Assembly: GCF_041146395.1 (NCBI RefSeq)
Contig: NC_090989.1
Coordinates: forward strand, 46,030,501 to 46,094,500
Direction: 5' to 3'
DNA: 64,000 bases
From: Eulemur rufifrons
Lineage: Eukaryota; Chordata; Mammalia; Primates; Lemuridae
The notes under the pieces were generated by a model. It searched no databases. It had not been told where the DNA came from and saw only the letters and a list, made by a program, of their open reading frames with translations. Position numbers and translations under genes: made by a program. Numbering within the stretch: position 1 is the stretch's first letter; every line of letters begins with the position of its first letter. This document shows positions 1 through 12,125 of the stretch, one piece after another.

Positions 1-14
1 AATACAATGTCAGG

Positions 15-359
<345 letters not shown>

Positions 360-368
360 GAATGTCAG

Positions 369-799
369 TAGTATAATGCCCAGCTAAATTATTAACTGTA
401 CTAATATATTGAGTTATTCTAGTTATAATTTACAGTGGGCTTGCTTTTGTTTTTAAAAAATAACAATACATGCTGGTTTGATAAAAAATTTTATCTCAGC
501 ATTTTAGGATACACAAACATCATATTGGTGATAATATAATATATTTAGTTCTACTCCTCAGTTGGAACAACTAAAGAAAGAGAAAATAAATTAAGAGAAA
601 ATAAAGTCTCTAAGTATATTGCAGAGAAAGCAACAGTTCTTATTAAAATGAAATGCCTACCAGAAATACAACCTTTACTATCAACCTCCTTGTATTTTAA
701 CGAATAGTTGATTAATCCAGAGCAAATAGAGAAACTTTGCCTAAATTTTTCTCTGTTTTAGTTCTAAGACTTAGAACAGTGACTAATGTAATACATAAC
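369..799. other. AT-rich sequence without recognised feature
   Basis: About 430 bases of AT-rich DNA with no open frame, no clear repeat and no RNA gene that I can see. Confidence 0.5.
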
Positions 800-1240
800 A
801 GTTGTTTTAGTTCTCTATTGCTACATAACAAACCAATCCAAAATGTAGTGGTTTAAGAAAACAATTTACTTTATATTGACTGTGTTCAACCAGGTGGCTC
901 TTCTCCACATGGGGTGGCCAGGATCTCTCTGCAATAGCATTTAGCTGAGAGTTCATACAAAATGACGACTCATCATCTAAGTCCTCTCTCCTTAGTCCAC
1001 TCAGCTTTTGCAGTCTAGTGCAGACTTCTTTACAGCATGACGACTGGCTCCCAAGAGTACAAAAGTGAAAGTGCCAGGCTATTTTAAGACTTACTTACAC
1101 CCAGAAGTGGTAAAGAGTTATTTTTGATGTTTTCTATTCATCATAGTAGTCACAAGGCCAGCCTAGACTCAGGTAGGAAAAATGGTCTCCACTTCTTGAC
1201 AGGATGAATGGCAAAGAATTTGTGGCCATCTTTAATTTAC
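800..1240. repeat. Old interspersed repeat, family unresolved
   Basis: The opening (ctattgctacataacaaacc, then agtggtttaaga) and later phrases (tagtcacaaggccagcctag, then the ggccatc near 1227) match a repeat I have seen often in mammalian DNA. I cannot name the family with certainty (an old LTR or MER element). It is strongly diverged and has no coding frame. Confidence 0.5.
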
Positions 1241-2078
1241 TATATAGTTGCTTAGTAAATATTTGTTAACTAATTTTATGAATATTGCATTTGATGTTCT
1301 TTATGTCCTTGATTGTCATTGATGTGATGCTTATGTTATCATTTTGTAGAAGAATTTACTTTGTAGTTCATGAAAAATCAAAAGAGAGATTTTATCAGAT
1401 CAGCAAAAAAGTAGATTTTTGATGTTTGGGTATATACAGCCAGTATCACTTTTGGTTATTAAAATTATTTGTAAAGGTACAGAATCAGAACTGTCTTCCA
1501 TATCCTTCTACTCTTCTCTTCATTCTATTATTTTATATGAGATTAAGTGAATTCCCCAAATATTAGATACCTATTTCACTCTTTAGAACAAAAATTAATC
1601 TCATAGCAAACCTCAGATTTGGGGGGTTACTGCCATTTTACAATTTCTATGCCTCACTGGTCTTATAGTAGCCTAAAAAAAAACAAAATCAAGGTTTGAT
1701 ATCTCTGTTACTTACTAAAGAATCCACATAAATAAAATAGACATGGATGTCAGTTTTATTCTTTTTATCAAAGTATAATGAATTCACATATGGGTAATGT
1801 AATCTCTATCAAAGATTCCCAAGGCATGTACAGAAACACAGAGTGGCTTGGGGGAGTTGGATCAAGCAACTCAGAATTCACCGTGTGAGAAATTAAATGC
1901 ATCACAAAATTAATAGTCTTGATGTTGGGTTTTCTGCAACCTCTTTTAACCTTTTAAACAATTCCTCTGCTGAGTAAGCTAGCCATTGTTCTTGAAGCTC
2001 TCATAACCTAGCTAAGAGATGGGGAAATTTTTTTTTAACTCTAGGGTTCTGACTTTCCCTGAGCAAACTATCCCTTTA
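1241..2078. other. Unassigned AT-rich sequence
   Basis: No recognisable gene or repeat. Only short poly(A) and poly(T) runs and chance frames under 50 codons. Confidence 0.4.
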
Positions 2079-2263
2079 CAGAGGGTTTCTCAAACTTTAG
2101 TGTGCATGAAAATCACCCAGGGAACATGTTAAAATGCATGTTCCTAGGAGTACCCCTGGACAATTCCAATTTTATAATGAGAGGTACAATGCCAGGATCT
2201 GAATTTATTACCCTGGGTGATGCAGACATAGGTAATCTGTGGACCACATTTTGAGAAATCCAG
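2079..2263 (-). mobile_element. MER5-group hAT DNA transposon remnant
   Basis: About 185 bases between imperfect inverted ends (tttctcaaactttagtgtgc at the left, ccacattttgagaaatccag at the right). Length and ends fit the non-autonomous MER5A/MER5B elements mobilised by Charlie-type transposase. Orientation is reverse relative to the MER5A consensus as I recall it. The centre is well diverged. Confidence 0.7.
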
Positions 2264-3449
2264 CTTACATTTCCTCCTACCAGTCCCAGACAGGTGTGAA
2301 GGGTTGCTGCTTTGTTCTATTCATATGTATTCATTGAATGATTAGAATTGATGTCATTTCTTGGGCAATATCAGCTAATTCTTTATTTGCATTGGATCTG
2401 GAAGGCTTGTGAGAACAGATGTAGAATGTTTCACCAGTCAGTGAATATGGCGTGGACTGACTTTTCATGTTTAGTCCTATTTGGGGATAGATGTGTATGC
2501 TTTCCTGCCATGGTTACCCCAAAGCAGTCTGTTTGAAACCAGCCTAATGAAACCTGCTATCCTAAAGAGGATGAGTCGGGCATATTAATCGATTTTAGGT
2601 TTGTGTTTGCAGAAGAGAAAGGAGTCACATATTTCTGTCATTATTTATTTATTCAAGAGATGTCTATTGAGCATCTTGTATGAGGAAGGTGGTGTTTTAG
2701 GCACTGTCAACAGTTTTTGTTATGTCCATTATTCTTGCCGATATATCTAGCTCTTCCTTTGATGCTCCTCAATTGTAGAAAAGAATTGCAAGACTTCAGA
2801 CCACCTCCATGGTCCCTAATCCTCTCACAAGACAGAGCTTCACCTAAGCCACCTAAGGATCCCTTTAGTCTTTACATTTTCAGGAGATAAATCTTCTTTT
2901 ATCTCTTTATTTGTCAGCAATAAAAATGGAGAACAGATCACCTTTCATTTAAAACAAGTTCTATACCATGGTTTATTATTATCCAGCAGATAAACTAATG
3001 GTCAATTTATGTCCTTAGAATCCAAACAGTGTTCTTTGAAAACCCACTGTCATCTCTTGGACGGACTTTAACCTTGTCTCTCAATGCCAACCTCTTAGTA
3101 CCTCTGGTTGTACTTGGCACCCCTTATCTTCCATGTATACGTGTGTAGAAAGGTCTCTCTGTGGGTAGCTTAGAGATTAATGGCTCATGAAGATTCTCCG
3201 ATTTGGGGCTGAGATTTTCTTGTAGCTTGGCCTCTGCCCCCTAATTGTTGCCTCCTTAAAGCCTGCATGCCAGTATAGTTTGATTTTATGAGTATAAGAG
3301 CCATAAAAAGCTCTCTAGGAAGGAATTTTTTTTTATATACATTAGTATAGGTAAATAATAGAATGTTTACAGGGATAGTCAAGCTATGTTACTATGATAC
3401 GTCACATCTCTTTATTATTTATATTATTAATGTTTTAGTTGTTCTAGAG
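2264..3449. other. Mostly unassigned, with a short L2 3' fragment
   Basis: At about 2640-2715 the phrase tttattcaagagatgtctat followed by aggcactgt resembles the reverse complement of an L2 3' end. The rest shows no gene or named repeat. Open frames at 2348-2536 and 3185-3382 are short and have no protein-like features. Confidence 0.45.
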
Positions 3450-3664
3450 CAGAGTTTCTCAGCAGTGGCACTATTTGGCATTTTGTGCTGGATAAGTCTT
3501 AGTTGCAAGGGGTTGTCGTGAGCATTGTAGGGTGTTTGGCAGCATCCGTAACCTCTACCCACTAGGTGCCAGAAGCACCCTCCCAGTTGTGACAACCAAA
3601 AATGTCTCCAGACATTGTTAAATGTCTTCCCCAGACAAAAATCACCTCCAACTGAGAAACACTG
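3450..3664 (-). mobile_element. MER20 hAT DNA transposon
   Basis: About 215 bases with the MER20 hallmarks: gcattgtagggtgtttggca, ctctacccactaggtgccag, gttgtgacaaccaaaaatgt and ctccagacattg. Flanks ttctagag (3442-3449) and ttttagag (3665-3672) match at 7 of 8 positions, the 8-base target duplication of hAT elements. MER20 copies act as enhancers in endometrial cells in placental mammals, but nothing here shows that this copy does so. The open frame 3419-3772 (minus) is only a passage through the repeat. Confidence 0.9.
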
Positions 3665-5030
3665 TTTTAGAGAATGAGGTATGACATGTTGATACTCCTC
3701 ACTATTTGAGGAGGAACTGTACCAATATCTTATGAAATTCCCTCCACCCTCATCTTTCAAAAAGTACTGCAAGGTTCTGCAAGTATTGGCATGCTTCTGG
3801 ACATTTTTAGTTCCATTGAATTTTTAGAATGGAATTGCAAAATCCAAACACCTCTTGGTTTGCCATTATGTTGTTTATAACAAGCCAAGAACATTACTGT
3901 TAAACTGAAGAGTCATATATCATAAAGAGTGCTACATAGAATTCATAAAATAGAATCTATTCTGTTTAACATACTGACCTAAACTGCACATGTAAAAAGT
4001 AAGTACTACTTAGTGTTCATATAACTCCTAGGCAAGGATTTGCAAATACTATATGGCAAAAACTTAAAGGAACTCTTCTGTACTGTTGAGGAACGGGGTC
4101 AAAAGTTGTTATCATTACAGATGAGAAATCTCACTCTAATTCTCATAGCTTAAGACTGATAACTAGTTAATGGTTTTTATTTTCTTCTGTCGGTGAGAAG
4201 TTATTGATTTCCAGGAATATCTTAAAGAAGATGGCACATGATATCTCAGTGAGACATGAGCCCCCAGCTTTTAAGGCCCTAAAAACATCATGTTATTCAT
4301 ATTTCTGGTCAGAAGAATGCAGCTCTAGGAAACAGAGTTTAACAGGATAGCCATTTGTTGGTTATTGCCAAGCTCCAACAAATTTTCTTTAGGGAGCTTT
4401 TATAGACACCACACAAACCCATTTTTTATTCCCTTGTTTAAATTTATTGTTACATGTTTCTGTTTCTGTGAGGTCCATAAATGTCACAAAATCTGCTTGT
4501 CAGCATGATAGTCAAAAAGTTACCCTTGTTGACTTAAGACACCACCTAGTTCGAAGAGATATAATTCACCGCTTGGGTTTATTTTGTGAGAATGACCTAT
4601 TATTGTACATTCCTCAATCTGTAGAATTAGCTCGTCTGTGGTTTTGAAAGAAGAAAAAATTGAGAACTCTTGCCTTTGTGGTTTTATTTAATGTTTAGAA
4701 AAGTTGAAGTTTAATCTAGTAGTTTGGAATGTATACGTTTGGCTGGATTTGTGAAATTACAATTCTTTAGCAGCAATTTTAAACTCTAAAAAATTATGTG
4801 TGGATTTTATTGTTTAAGGTCAGACATGTTGGCAGTCAGTACCTGACAGAGTCAAAATAAGAGGTTTTATTTAATGCCTTAAGATATTTAACTTAAGACT
4901 CTCCAGAATATTTGACATAAGAATTAACTAAGTAGTTTTTCTTTGTCTCTGGTGTGCTTGAACCTGTAGTTACTTCATTTTTTTTTTTTGTCTTGACCAA
5001 CTAGTTAATTGCCAAAGGATTATTTTAGAT
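3665..5030. other. Unassigned interval with one small open frame
   Basis: No named repeat seen. An open frame of 66 codons on the plus strand (4447-4647) has fairly even amino-acid composition but no motif or splice context that I recognise, and 66 codons is within chance in mammalian DNA. A poly(T) run lies at 4978-4989. Confidence 0.4.
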
Positions 5031-5219
5031 GAGTTGTTTTCAAAGTATGCTGCCTAGAACAACTGCATCAGCATCATCTGGGAACTTGTTAGAAATGAAA
5101 ATTCCTGGGCCCAGCCTCAGACCTACTGAGTCAAAAACTCTAGGGGTAAGGCCCAGCAACCTGTATTTGAACAAGCTCTCCAAGTGATTCTGATGCACGC
5201 CAAGAGTTGAAAGCCATTG
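5031..5219 (+). mobile_element. MER5A hAT DNA transposon
   Basis: Near full-length MER5A (189 bases). It shows the characteristic catcagcatcatctgggaac, ttgttagaaatg, agacctactgagtc and gtgattctgatgcacgc strings. Flanks ttttagat (5023-5030) and ttttagac (5220-5227) are a 7/8 target duplication. Non-autonomous and old. Confidence 0.92.
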
Positions 5220-5382
5220 TTTTAGACTATCATAATCATTGTGACATTTTTTTTCCTGTTGTCCCTGATGCCATAAAAAGCAAATGATTTTTGCTAAGAA
5301 GGTAATATTATTTGCTTAAAAGCATGTTTCTTTATCTCCTTTGAAATATAAGGCCTACAATTACTGTCACTATTTTTACATT

Positions 5383-6575
5383 TATTTTATCTCAAAATAT
5401 TAAGAGGGTACAAATATTTTTGTTACATGGACACCTTTTATAATGCTTAAGTTGGGGCTTTTAGTGTGCCCATCATCTGAATAGAGTTCATTGTACCTGA
5501 TAGGTAGGTTTTTACTCTGAGTCCTCCTCTTCTCCCCCTTCCCCACCCCCTTGATTTCCTATAAACTTTACATCTCTTTGTAACCATGTGTGCCCATCAA
5601 TTAGCTCCCAATTATAGAGAGTACATATGATGTTTGTTTTTCCCTTCCTGAGATACCTCACTTAAGATAATGGTCTCCAGTTCTATCCAAGTTGCTGCAA
5701 AAGGCATTATTTCATTCCTTTTTATGGCTGAGTAGTACTCCATGGTGTGTGTGTGTGCCTGTGTGTATCACATTTTCTTAATCTACTCATGAATTGATGG
5801 GCACTTAGATGGATTCCACATGTTTTTGACTGTGAATTGTGCTGCAGTAAATATATGAGTGCAGATGTCTTTTTGATAAAATGACTTCTTTTCCTTTGGG
5901 TAGATACCCAGTAGTGAGATTGATGAGTTGAATGGTAAGCCTACATTTATTTTTTTGAGGATTCTCCATACTGTTTTCCATAGAGGTTGTAGTAATTTGC
6001 AATTCCACCAACAATGTATAAGCATTCCTTTCTCTTTGCATCCATACCAGCACCTATTGTTTTTTGACCTTTTAATAGTGGCCATTCTGACAGGAGTAAG
6101 GTGATAGCTCATTGTGGTTTTAATGATTAGTGATGTTGAACATTTCTTCATATGTTTGTTGGCCATTTGTCTGTCTTCTTTTGAAAAGCTTCTGGTCATA
6201 TCTTTGGCCACTTTTTAATGGGGTTGTTTGGTTTTTTTCTTGCTGATTTGTTTGAGTTCTTTGTAGATTCTGGATATTAGCCCTTTATCGGATGTATAGT
6301 TGGCAAATATTTTCTCCCATTCTGTAGGTTGTCCATTTTTTCTGTTGGTTATTTCCTTTGGTATGCAGAAGCTTTTTAATTTAATCAAGTTCCATTTGTT
6401 GTTGGTATATTTGTCTTTGGGGTCTTAGTCATAAATTCTTTGCCTAGGCCGATGTCTAGAAGAGTTTAGTCTATGGTGAGAGATATGGGCCCTGTTTCAT
6501 TCTTCTGCATGTGACTATCCAGTATTCCCAGCACCATTCATTGAATAGGGCCTCCTTTCCCCAGTGTATGTTGTT
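5383..6575 (-). mobile_element. L1 3' half (ORF2 end and 3' UTR) of an inverted insertion
   Basis: Reverse-strand L1. The 3' UTR occupies roughly 5390-5780 and the ORF2 C-terminal region 5783-6575. Conserved ORF2 phrases are readable in translation ([38 protein letters not shown]). Stops and frame changes show it is dead. It joins at about 6575 to a plus-strand L1 piece, so both belong to one twin-primed insertion. A (TG)n stretch lies at 5744-5760. Confidence 0.9.
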
Positions 6576-7490
6576 GTCTTCTTTGTCAAAGCCATATATG
6601 ACAAACTTATAGACAACATCATACCGAATAGTGAAAAGTTGAAAGCATTCCTCCTAAGAACTGGCACAAGACAAGGATGCCCACTGCCACTGGTTTTATT
6701 CAACATACTACTGGAAGTCTTTGCCATAACAGTCAGGCAAGAGAAAGAAATAAAGAGCATCCAAATCAGGAAAGCAGAGGTCATACTATCACCTTTCACT
6801 GATAATATGATCTTGTATCTTAGAAAATCCCAAACACTTCACTAAGAGACTCCTGGAATTGGTAAATAAATTCAGCAAAGTCTCATGCTACAAAATCAAT
6901 GTACACAAATCAGTAGCATTCCTATACACCAGTAACAGTCAAGCTGAGAGTTAAATCAAAGACTCAATACCATTCACAACAGCTACAAAGAAAATTAAAT
7001 ACTTGGGAATATACTTAACCAAGGCAGTGAAAGATCTCTACAAGGAGAACTATGAAACACTGAGGAAAGAAATCACAGATGACACAAACAAATGGAAAAA
7101 CACATCATGCTCATGGATCAGTAGAATCAAAATTGTTAAAATGTCCATATGTCCAAAGTGATTTACAGATTCAGGGCAATCCCCATCAAAATATCAATGT
7201 CATATTTCACAGATCTGGAAAAAATAATCCTATGCTTCATTTAGAACCAAAAGGAGCCCAAATAGCCGAAGCAATCTTAAGCAAAAAGAACAAATCTGGA
7301 GGCACATATTACCAGACTTTAAACTATACTATCAATACAAGGTTATAGTAACCAAAACAGCATGGTACTGGTATAAAAGTAGAGACATAGACTAATGGAA
7401 CAGAATGGAGAACCCAGATATAAAACCATCTATCTACTACCAACTGATCTTCGATAAAGCACACAATAACATGCTCTCACATTTTAAAAA
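6575..7490 (+). mobile_element. Inverted 5' segment of the same L1 (ORF2 reverse transcriptase region)
   Basis: Plus-strand ORF2 sequence from the reverse transcriptase onward. [20 protein letters not shown] is readable at about 6650-6710, followed by the downstream region ending near aactgatcttcgataaagca. Its last ORF2 position lies next to the first ORF2 position of the minus-strand half, so the two pieces add up to a continuous L1 with its 5' part flipped. Several stops and frameshifts interrupt it. Confidence 0.9.
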
Positions 7491-7501
7491 GTACTAGAAT
7501 A

Positions 7502-7843
7502 GGCCGGGCGCGGTGGCTCACGCCTGTAATCCTAGCACTCTGGGAGGCCGAGGCGGGTGGATCGCTCAAGGTCAGGAGTTCGAGACCAGCCTGAGCAAGA
7601 GCGAGACCCCGTCTCTACTAAAAATAGAAAGAAATTATATGGACAACTAAAAATATATATATAGAAAAATTAGCCGGGCATGGTGGTGCATGCCTGTAGT
7701 CCCAGCTACTCAGGAGGCTGAGGCAGGAGGATCGCTTGAGCCCAGGAGTTTGAGGTTGCTGTGAGCTAGGCTGACACCACGGCACTCACTCTAGCCTGGG
7801 CAACAAAGTGAGACTCTGTCTCAAAAAAAAAAAAAAAAAAAAA
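7502..7843 (+). mobile_element. Lemur-type Alu SINE, full length
   Basis: Complete Alu with the lineage-specific AT-rich linker insert and an A tail of about 20. The 16-base target duplication aaaaagtactagaata flanks it (7486-7501 and about 7840-7855). It landed at the outer edge of the inverted L1, so it is younger than that L1. Confidence 0.96.
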
Positions 7844-7855
7844 AGTACTAGAATA

Positions 7856-9069
7856 ATCAGTCTTAACTGATTATTAGTGTTTTCAACTTAAAAAATTTTT
7901 AATATCACCATTTCCTTGATTCTTGCCATAGAAGTTCTATAGTAGCAGTTGACCAAAAGTATTAAGGTTGTGAGCATAATTATAAAAATAAAAATTATGT
8001 GTCCAAAGTTGATGACTGAATTACAAAGAACATTTCTCCAAGTCATAGTTAATTTATTTCTTTCTTTCATAAAATAATAAAAATAATAATAATGCTTGTA
8101 TTAAAACTCTAGTTACCCTGCTACCCCTATGCCAGCAGAAAGGAGCTCATTTTTAACATAAAGCATTGGGCCATGAGACCCACCTGATTTGTTGCATGTC
8201 TAAGGCTTCTAGATTCTATATTTGTACCTCAGTTGACCAGAAGCCCCATATTCTTATTTTGTGTACATGTGTAAATAGTTTTAATGCCAACCTCTTGAGT
8301 GGTTCGTTTAAAAAGGCCCTGTTAGTCTCCTACCTGCTATTTGTCACTAGCCCATTGGGTAGAGGTTTTTTTTCATGCTGCACATTTTAAAGTATACAAA
8401 CTTTTATAAGCTCAAGTCAACCAAACTGGTTAATTTAGGCTATATATGAATTCTGATCAAGGTTGCTTGCAAATTCACATTTTAGATTCACTTTCAGATA
8501 TATAGTATAATAAAACTCAGAATGAATAAAACGTTTCAAAGCTTCAAAGATTTGTTTAAAAAGGAGCAATCACTAAAAACTGCAACACAATATGATATTA
8601 TGGAAAGTAAGAACTTTACTGTGCCATGTCTCTTTTATAAACAGGAACTGATGTGGTTTTACTATATACACACAAGGGATTTGACCATAGAGCCATGAGT
8701 TAGAGAAATCATCACTTATGTATAAACACAAGCATATGAATATTACAGGTAGACCGCACTTTTTCCACTTGTGTTCCTAAAATGTCAAATGAAAACATTG
8801 TGTTTATAAGTCAAATCATAGTTTTCAGTTGGTTCACATTATCATCTCAGAGCTGTATCTTCCTTTTTGTTTGCCTAGGTGGAATTTGGCAAATACCTAT
8901 CACCAATCAATCGCAGCCAACCATCAAGTTAGAGAATTATAAATAAAGTAGCACTTTTAAAGGACCACTTTTAAAGGATAAATCCAAGATTTATTTCATA
9001 ATGCAGAAACACATTCCCTGTCCATTTCTTTGGCTTCAGACTTTTCTATCCGGTTTATTGTGTGCATAC
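7856..9069. other. Unassigned AT-rich interval
   Basis: No gene or repeat recognised. Contains short AAT repeats near 8075-8095 and small chance frames (7888-8070, 8166-8390). Confidence 0.4.
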
Positions 9070-9393
9070 TTTTTTTTTTTTTTTAGAGGCAGGGTCTCCC
9101 TCTGTCACCCAGGCTGAAGTACAGTGACAGCAGCCTCAAACTCCTGGGCTCAAGTGATCCTCCTGTCTCAGCTTTTGGCGTGGCTAGGGCTACAGGTGTG
9201 TGCCAGCATGCCCAGCTAATTATTTTATAGCTAATAATTATTTTATTTTTGTAGAGATCTAGAGGGGGCGGGGGCAAGGGGCGTGGTCTCACTGTGTCTC
9301 CCAGGCTGGTCTCAAACTCCTGGGCTCAAGCAACCCTCCCACCTGGGCTTCCCAAAGTGCTGTGATTACAGGCAGGAGGTATTGTGCCTGGCC
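9070..9393 (-). mobile_element. AluJ-type SINE, reverse strand
   Basis: Starts with poly(T) and reads agggtctccctctgtcaccc through to a degraded reversed head (gcctggcc). Lacks the lemur linker insert and is substantially mutated, with local changes in the linker (tagctaataattattttatt) and a G-rich patch. Imperfect flanks tgtgcatactttt and tgtggcacactttt are a plausible worn target duplication. Confidence 0.9.
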
Positions 9394-9469
9394 TGTGGCA
9401 CACTTTTAAATATGTATGTATGGTGAAGGTCTCAGCTGATTCTCCTTAACTAAGCCAGAGCCCCTAAAG

Positions 9470-9605
9470 TGATGGTTCAAAGCCCAGGCTGCTCAATAGA
9501 ATCACAAGAAGAACAATCCTAATCAATTGAATTAGAATCACTGGGGGTGGAATTGTTTTAAGTGTTTAAGGTGATTCTGCTGTGCAGCCAGAGTTGATAA
9601 CTTGA
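9470..9605. mobile_element. Degraded MER5-like element
   Basis: Short matches to MER5 interior and end (tagaatcac, ctgggggtgg, aaggtgattctgctgtgcag) over about 135 bases. No clean ends or target duplication, so family assignment is tentative. Confidence 0.45.
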
Positions 9606-10955
9606 AGTTAGCCTGAAGAGAACATTAATGTTTTAGAATAGCTTATTATATGTGACTATAAATTAGTAAAAAAGTATTTCACACCAAGACAGCTGATGTT
9701 CTGAACCTTTCCTCTTTCTTTAAGAATTCATTTCTTACTGTTTCCTCATTTAGGGAAAAATGACTGAGTTTTACGATAACAGTAAGATCTTTTTATACAT
9801 ATGTTGCCCAAGTATTTGTAATTTCTCAAAGCTGTATGTCAGTCCATAGTTTCTTTCCTCTTTGGTCTCAGAAGCAAAAAATGTTCCCATTCCTTCCTCC
9901 CTTAGCACCAAGGTCCCTCTGTGGTCCTCTTTCATCTCAGCACAGCTCTGAGATGTGGGCAAATAACATCCTCAGACTGACAGACTTTCCAACCCTCATG
10001 AGGGACCTAAGTGCCTTTCCTCCGACTGACATGTTTCTGAAGTATTCTTCAGGAGCTTCAGTGTTCTGTCATTTTTGTCTGTCACCTGGGAATCAGAGCT
10101 ATGCGTGTTGATGACCCCCTTCCTAAGTGGCCAAATAAAAGAAGTTACATCTGTCTTTTATTCACTCAGTGTTTCTCAGGAGGCCTCCACCAGCAGGAAA
10201 GGAGGTGGTTACTTTTGCATGAAGAGTAATATACTCCCAAGTTGGATTTTAATGCATAACTTAGCTCTGGCATAAAGGTTACCACTTTTAATATAGAGGG
10301 TCATGAGTTTAGTCATTGGACACGTTAATCAAATGGCTGCTGTAGTTCAAAAGTCCATCTGCATTTGAATAAAATATGATTCGTGTTAGAGAGCTAAACT
10401 TGACATTTGGTTTCCCCCAGGTAATAAAATAGCTTTTAATGAAATAAACGTGTACCTTCCTGCAGCAAACCTGCAGAAAGCACACAGCACAGTTGCATTT
10501 CCTTTCTGGCAGTGGTGAGGAATCTTTGACCTGCCACAGGCTGCTTTATTGTATTCAGTCTCAAGTTGTTAACCTATTGAGCTGATTAGCAGAACAACTC
10601 AGAGGCATTCAGTACCACAGATGAAAGGGACAGAAAAGTCACAAAGTTAGTTGTGGTTGTTTAGACGTCATCATCATTGATTATATCATTTCAAGTGAGA
10701 AATATCTTTGATCCAGCCTCCACATTTGCACAGTCCCTTCTAGTTCATACACCATATAGGGCAAAAAACAGGTTCTACTCTTCTTATCTATTATAGTGCC
10801 TGACCCCTCCTTGACATTCAAATACGTTTTTTTTAATTAAAGTGATATGTATTACCCACCAGCCTAAAGTCCAAAAATGATGTCTCTTCCTATGGATAAC
10901 TGCAGCCATTAGTGTAGAACCTCTTAAATTTTTCAATAAAAATCATTAGAGAGGT
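9606..10955. other. Unassigned interval, possibly with conserved non-coding DNA
   Basis: No recognisable repeat. The part 10380-10690 has balanced composition, no simple sequence, and clusters of short motifs such as aaataaacgtg, gagctgattagc and gacgtcatcatc. That is compatible with a regulatory element but does not prove one. Three overlapping frames of 63-91 codons at 9771-10275 look like chance. Confidence 0.4.
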
Positions 10956-10959
10956 TTTT

Positions 10960-12125
10960 TTTTACTTTGTAAAAATTTACATACAGTAAAATTCACTTTT
11001 TTGTGCATAGTTCTCTGATTCATACAGCGGTGTAACCACCACCATAACCAAAATGCAGAATACTTCCATCACCCCAGAAAATTTACTCACACTGTTGTCT
11101 TTTTTAATCAATCTCCATTCTCAACCTCTAGCAACCACTGATTTGTTTTCTGTTCCCCTAATTTCACCTTTTCCTGAACATCATATAAATAGACTCATAG
11201 CATTTTCAGTCTGGTTTCTTTCACTTAGCATAATGTACCTGAGATACATCCAAGTTGTTGTGTGTACCATAGTTTGTTTCTTTTTGCTGCTGTGTAATAT
11301 TCCAACATATAGACACACCATAGTTTGCTTATCCGCTCACCAAATGAAGGATATTTGGGTTGGTTCCCGTTTCAGGCAGTTATGAATAAAACCACTATTA
11401 ATGTTCATGAACAAGTTTTAAGTGAACATAACTTTTTTTCTCATGGGTATTTCTCAAGGAGTTGGATTACTGAGCTTTAGTGTAAATGAATGTTTAACAT
11501 TTTATAAGGAACTGCCAAGCTGTTTTCCAAAGTGACTGTACTATTTTGCATTCCCAACAACAGTGTATAAGAAATTCCCGTTGCTCGGCAACCTCACCAG
11601 CACTTAGTATTTTCAGTGGGTTTGAGTTTTTTTGTTTTTGTTATTTTGGGGGTTGCAGGGTTGTTTGTTTTCATTTTGTTTGGGACCATTCTGATAGTAG
11701 TATCTCTTTGTGGTTTAATTTGCATTTCCCTAATGATTAATGGTGTTGAGCATCTTTTCATGGACTTATTTGCCATCAATGTGTAGTCTTATGAAACACC
11801 TGTTCAAATCTTTTTTTAATTAAATTATTTTCTTATTATTAAGTTTAGAGATTTCTTTATATATTCTGCATACAAGTCTTTTTCAGATACATGATTTGCA
11901 AGATTTTTTCTCCCAGTCTGTGAGGGAAAAATTTTCGTTTTCTTAATAGTGTCTTTTGCAGAAAAGTTTTTAATTTTGATGAAGTCGCATTTATCAGTGT
12001 TTTCTTTTATGGATTGATTGTGTTTTTGGTATCATACCTAGAGAATCTTTGCCTAACACAAGATCATAAAGATTGTCTTCTGTGTTCTCAGCTGTAAATT
12101 TTTTAATTATTCTTATAGGTTTTTT
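10960..12125 (-). mobile_element. Old L1M fragment, reverse strand
   Basis: Reverse-strand L1 3' UTR and ORF2 end. Signature strings are ttacatacagtaaaattcac, tagcaaccactgatttg, gtaatattccaacatatag, aactgccaagctgttttcca and tttgcatttccctaatgatt. Highly diverged with many stops, typical of L1M (pre-primate) age. A T/G-rich patch at 11625-11685 looks like a local expansion. Confidence 0.88.

Noticed and set aside
4447..4647. 66-codon plus-strand frame with protein-like composition.
   Set aside because: Length is within chance, and I see no domain, splice sites or neighbouring exons.
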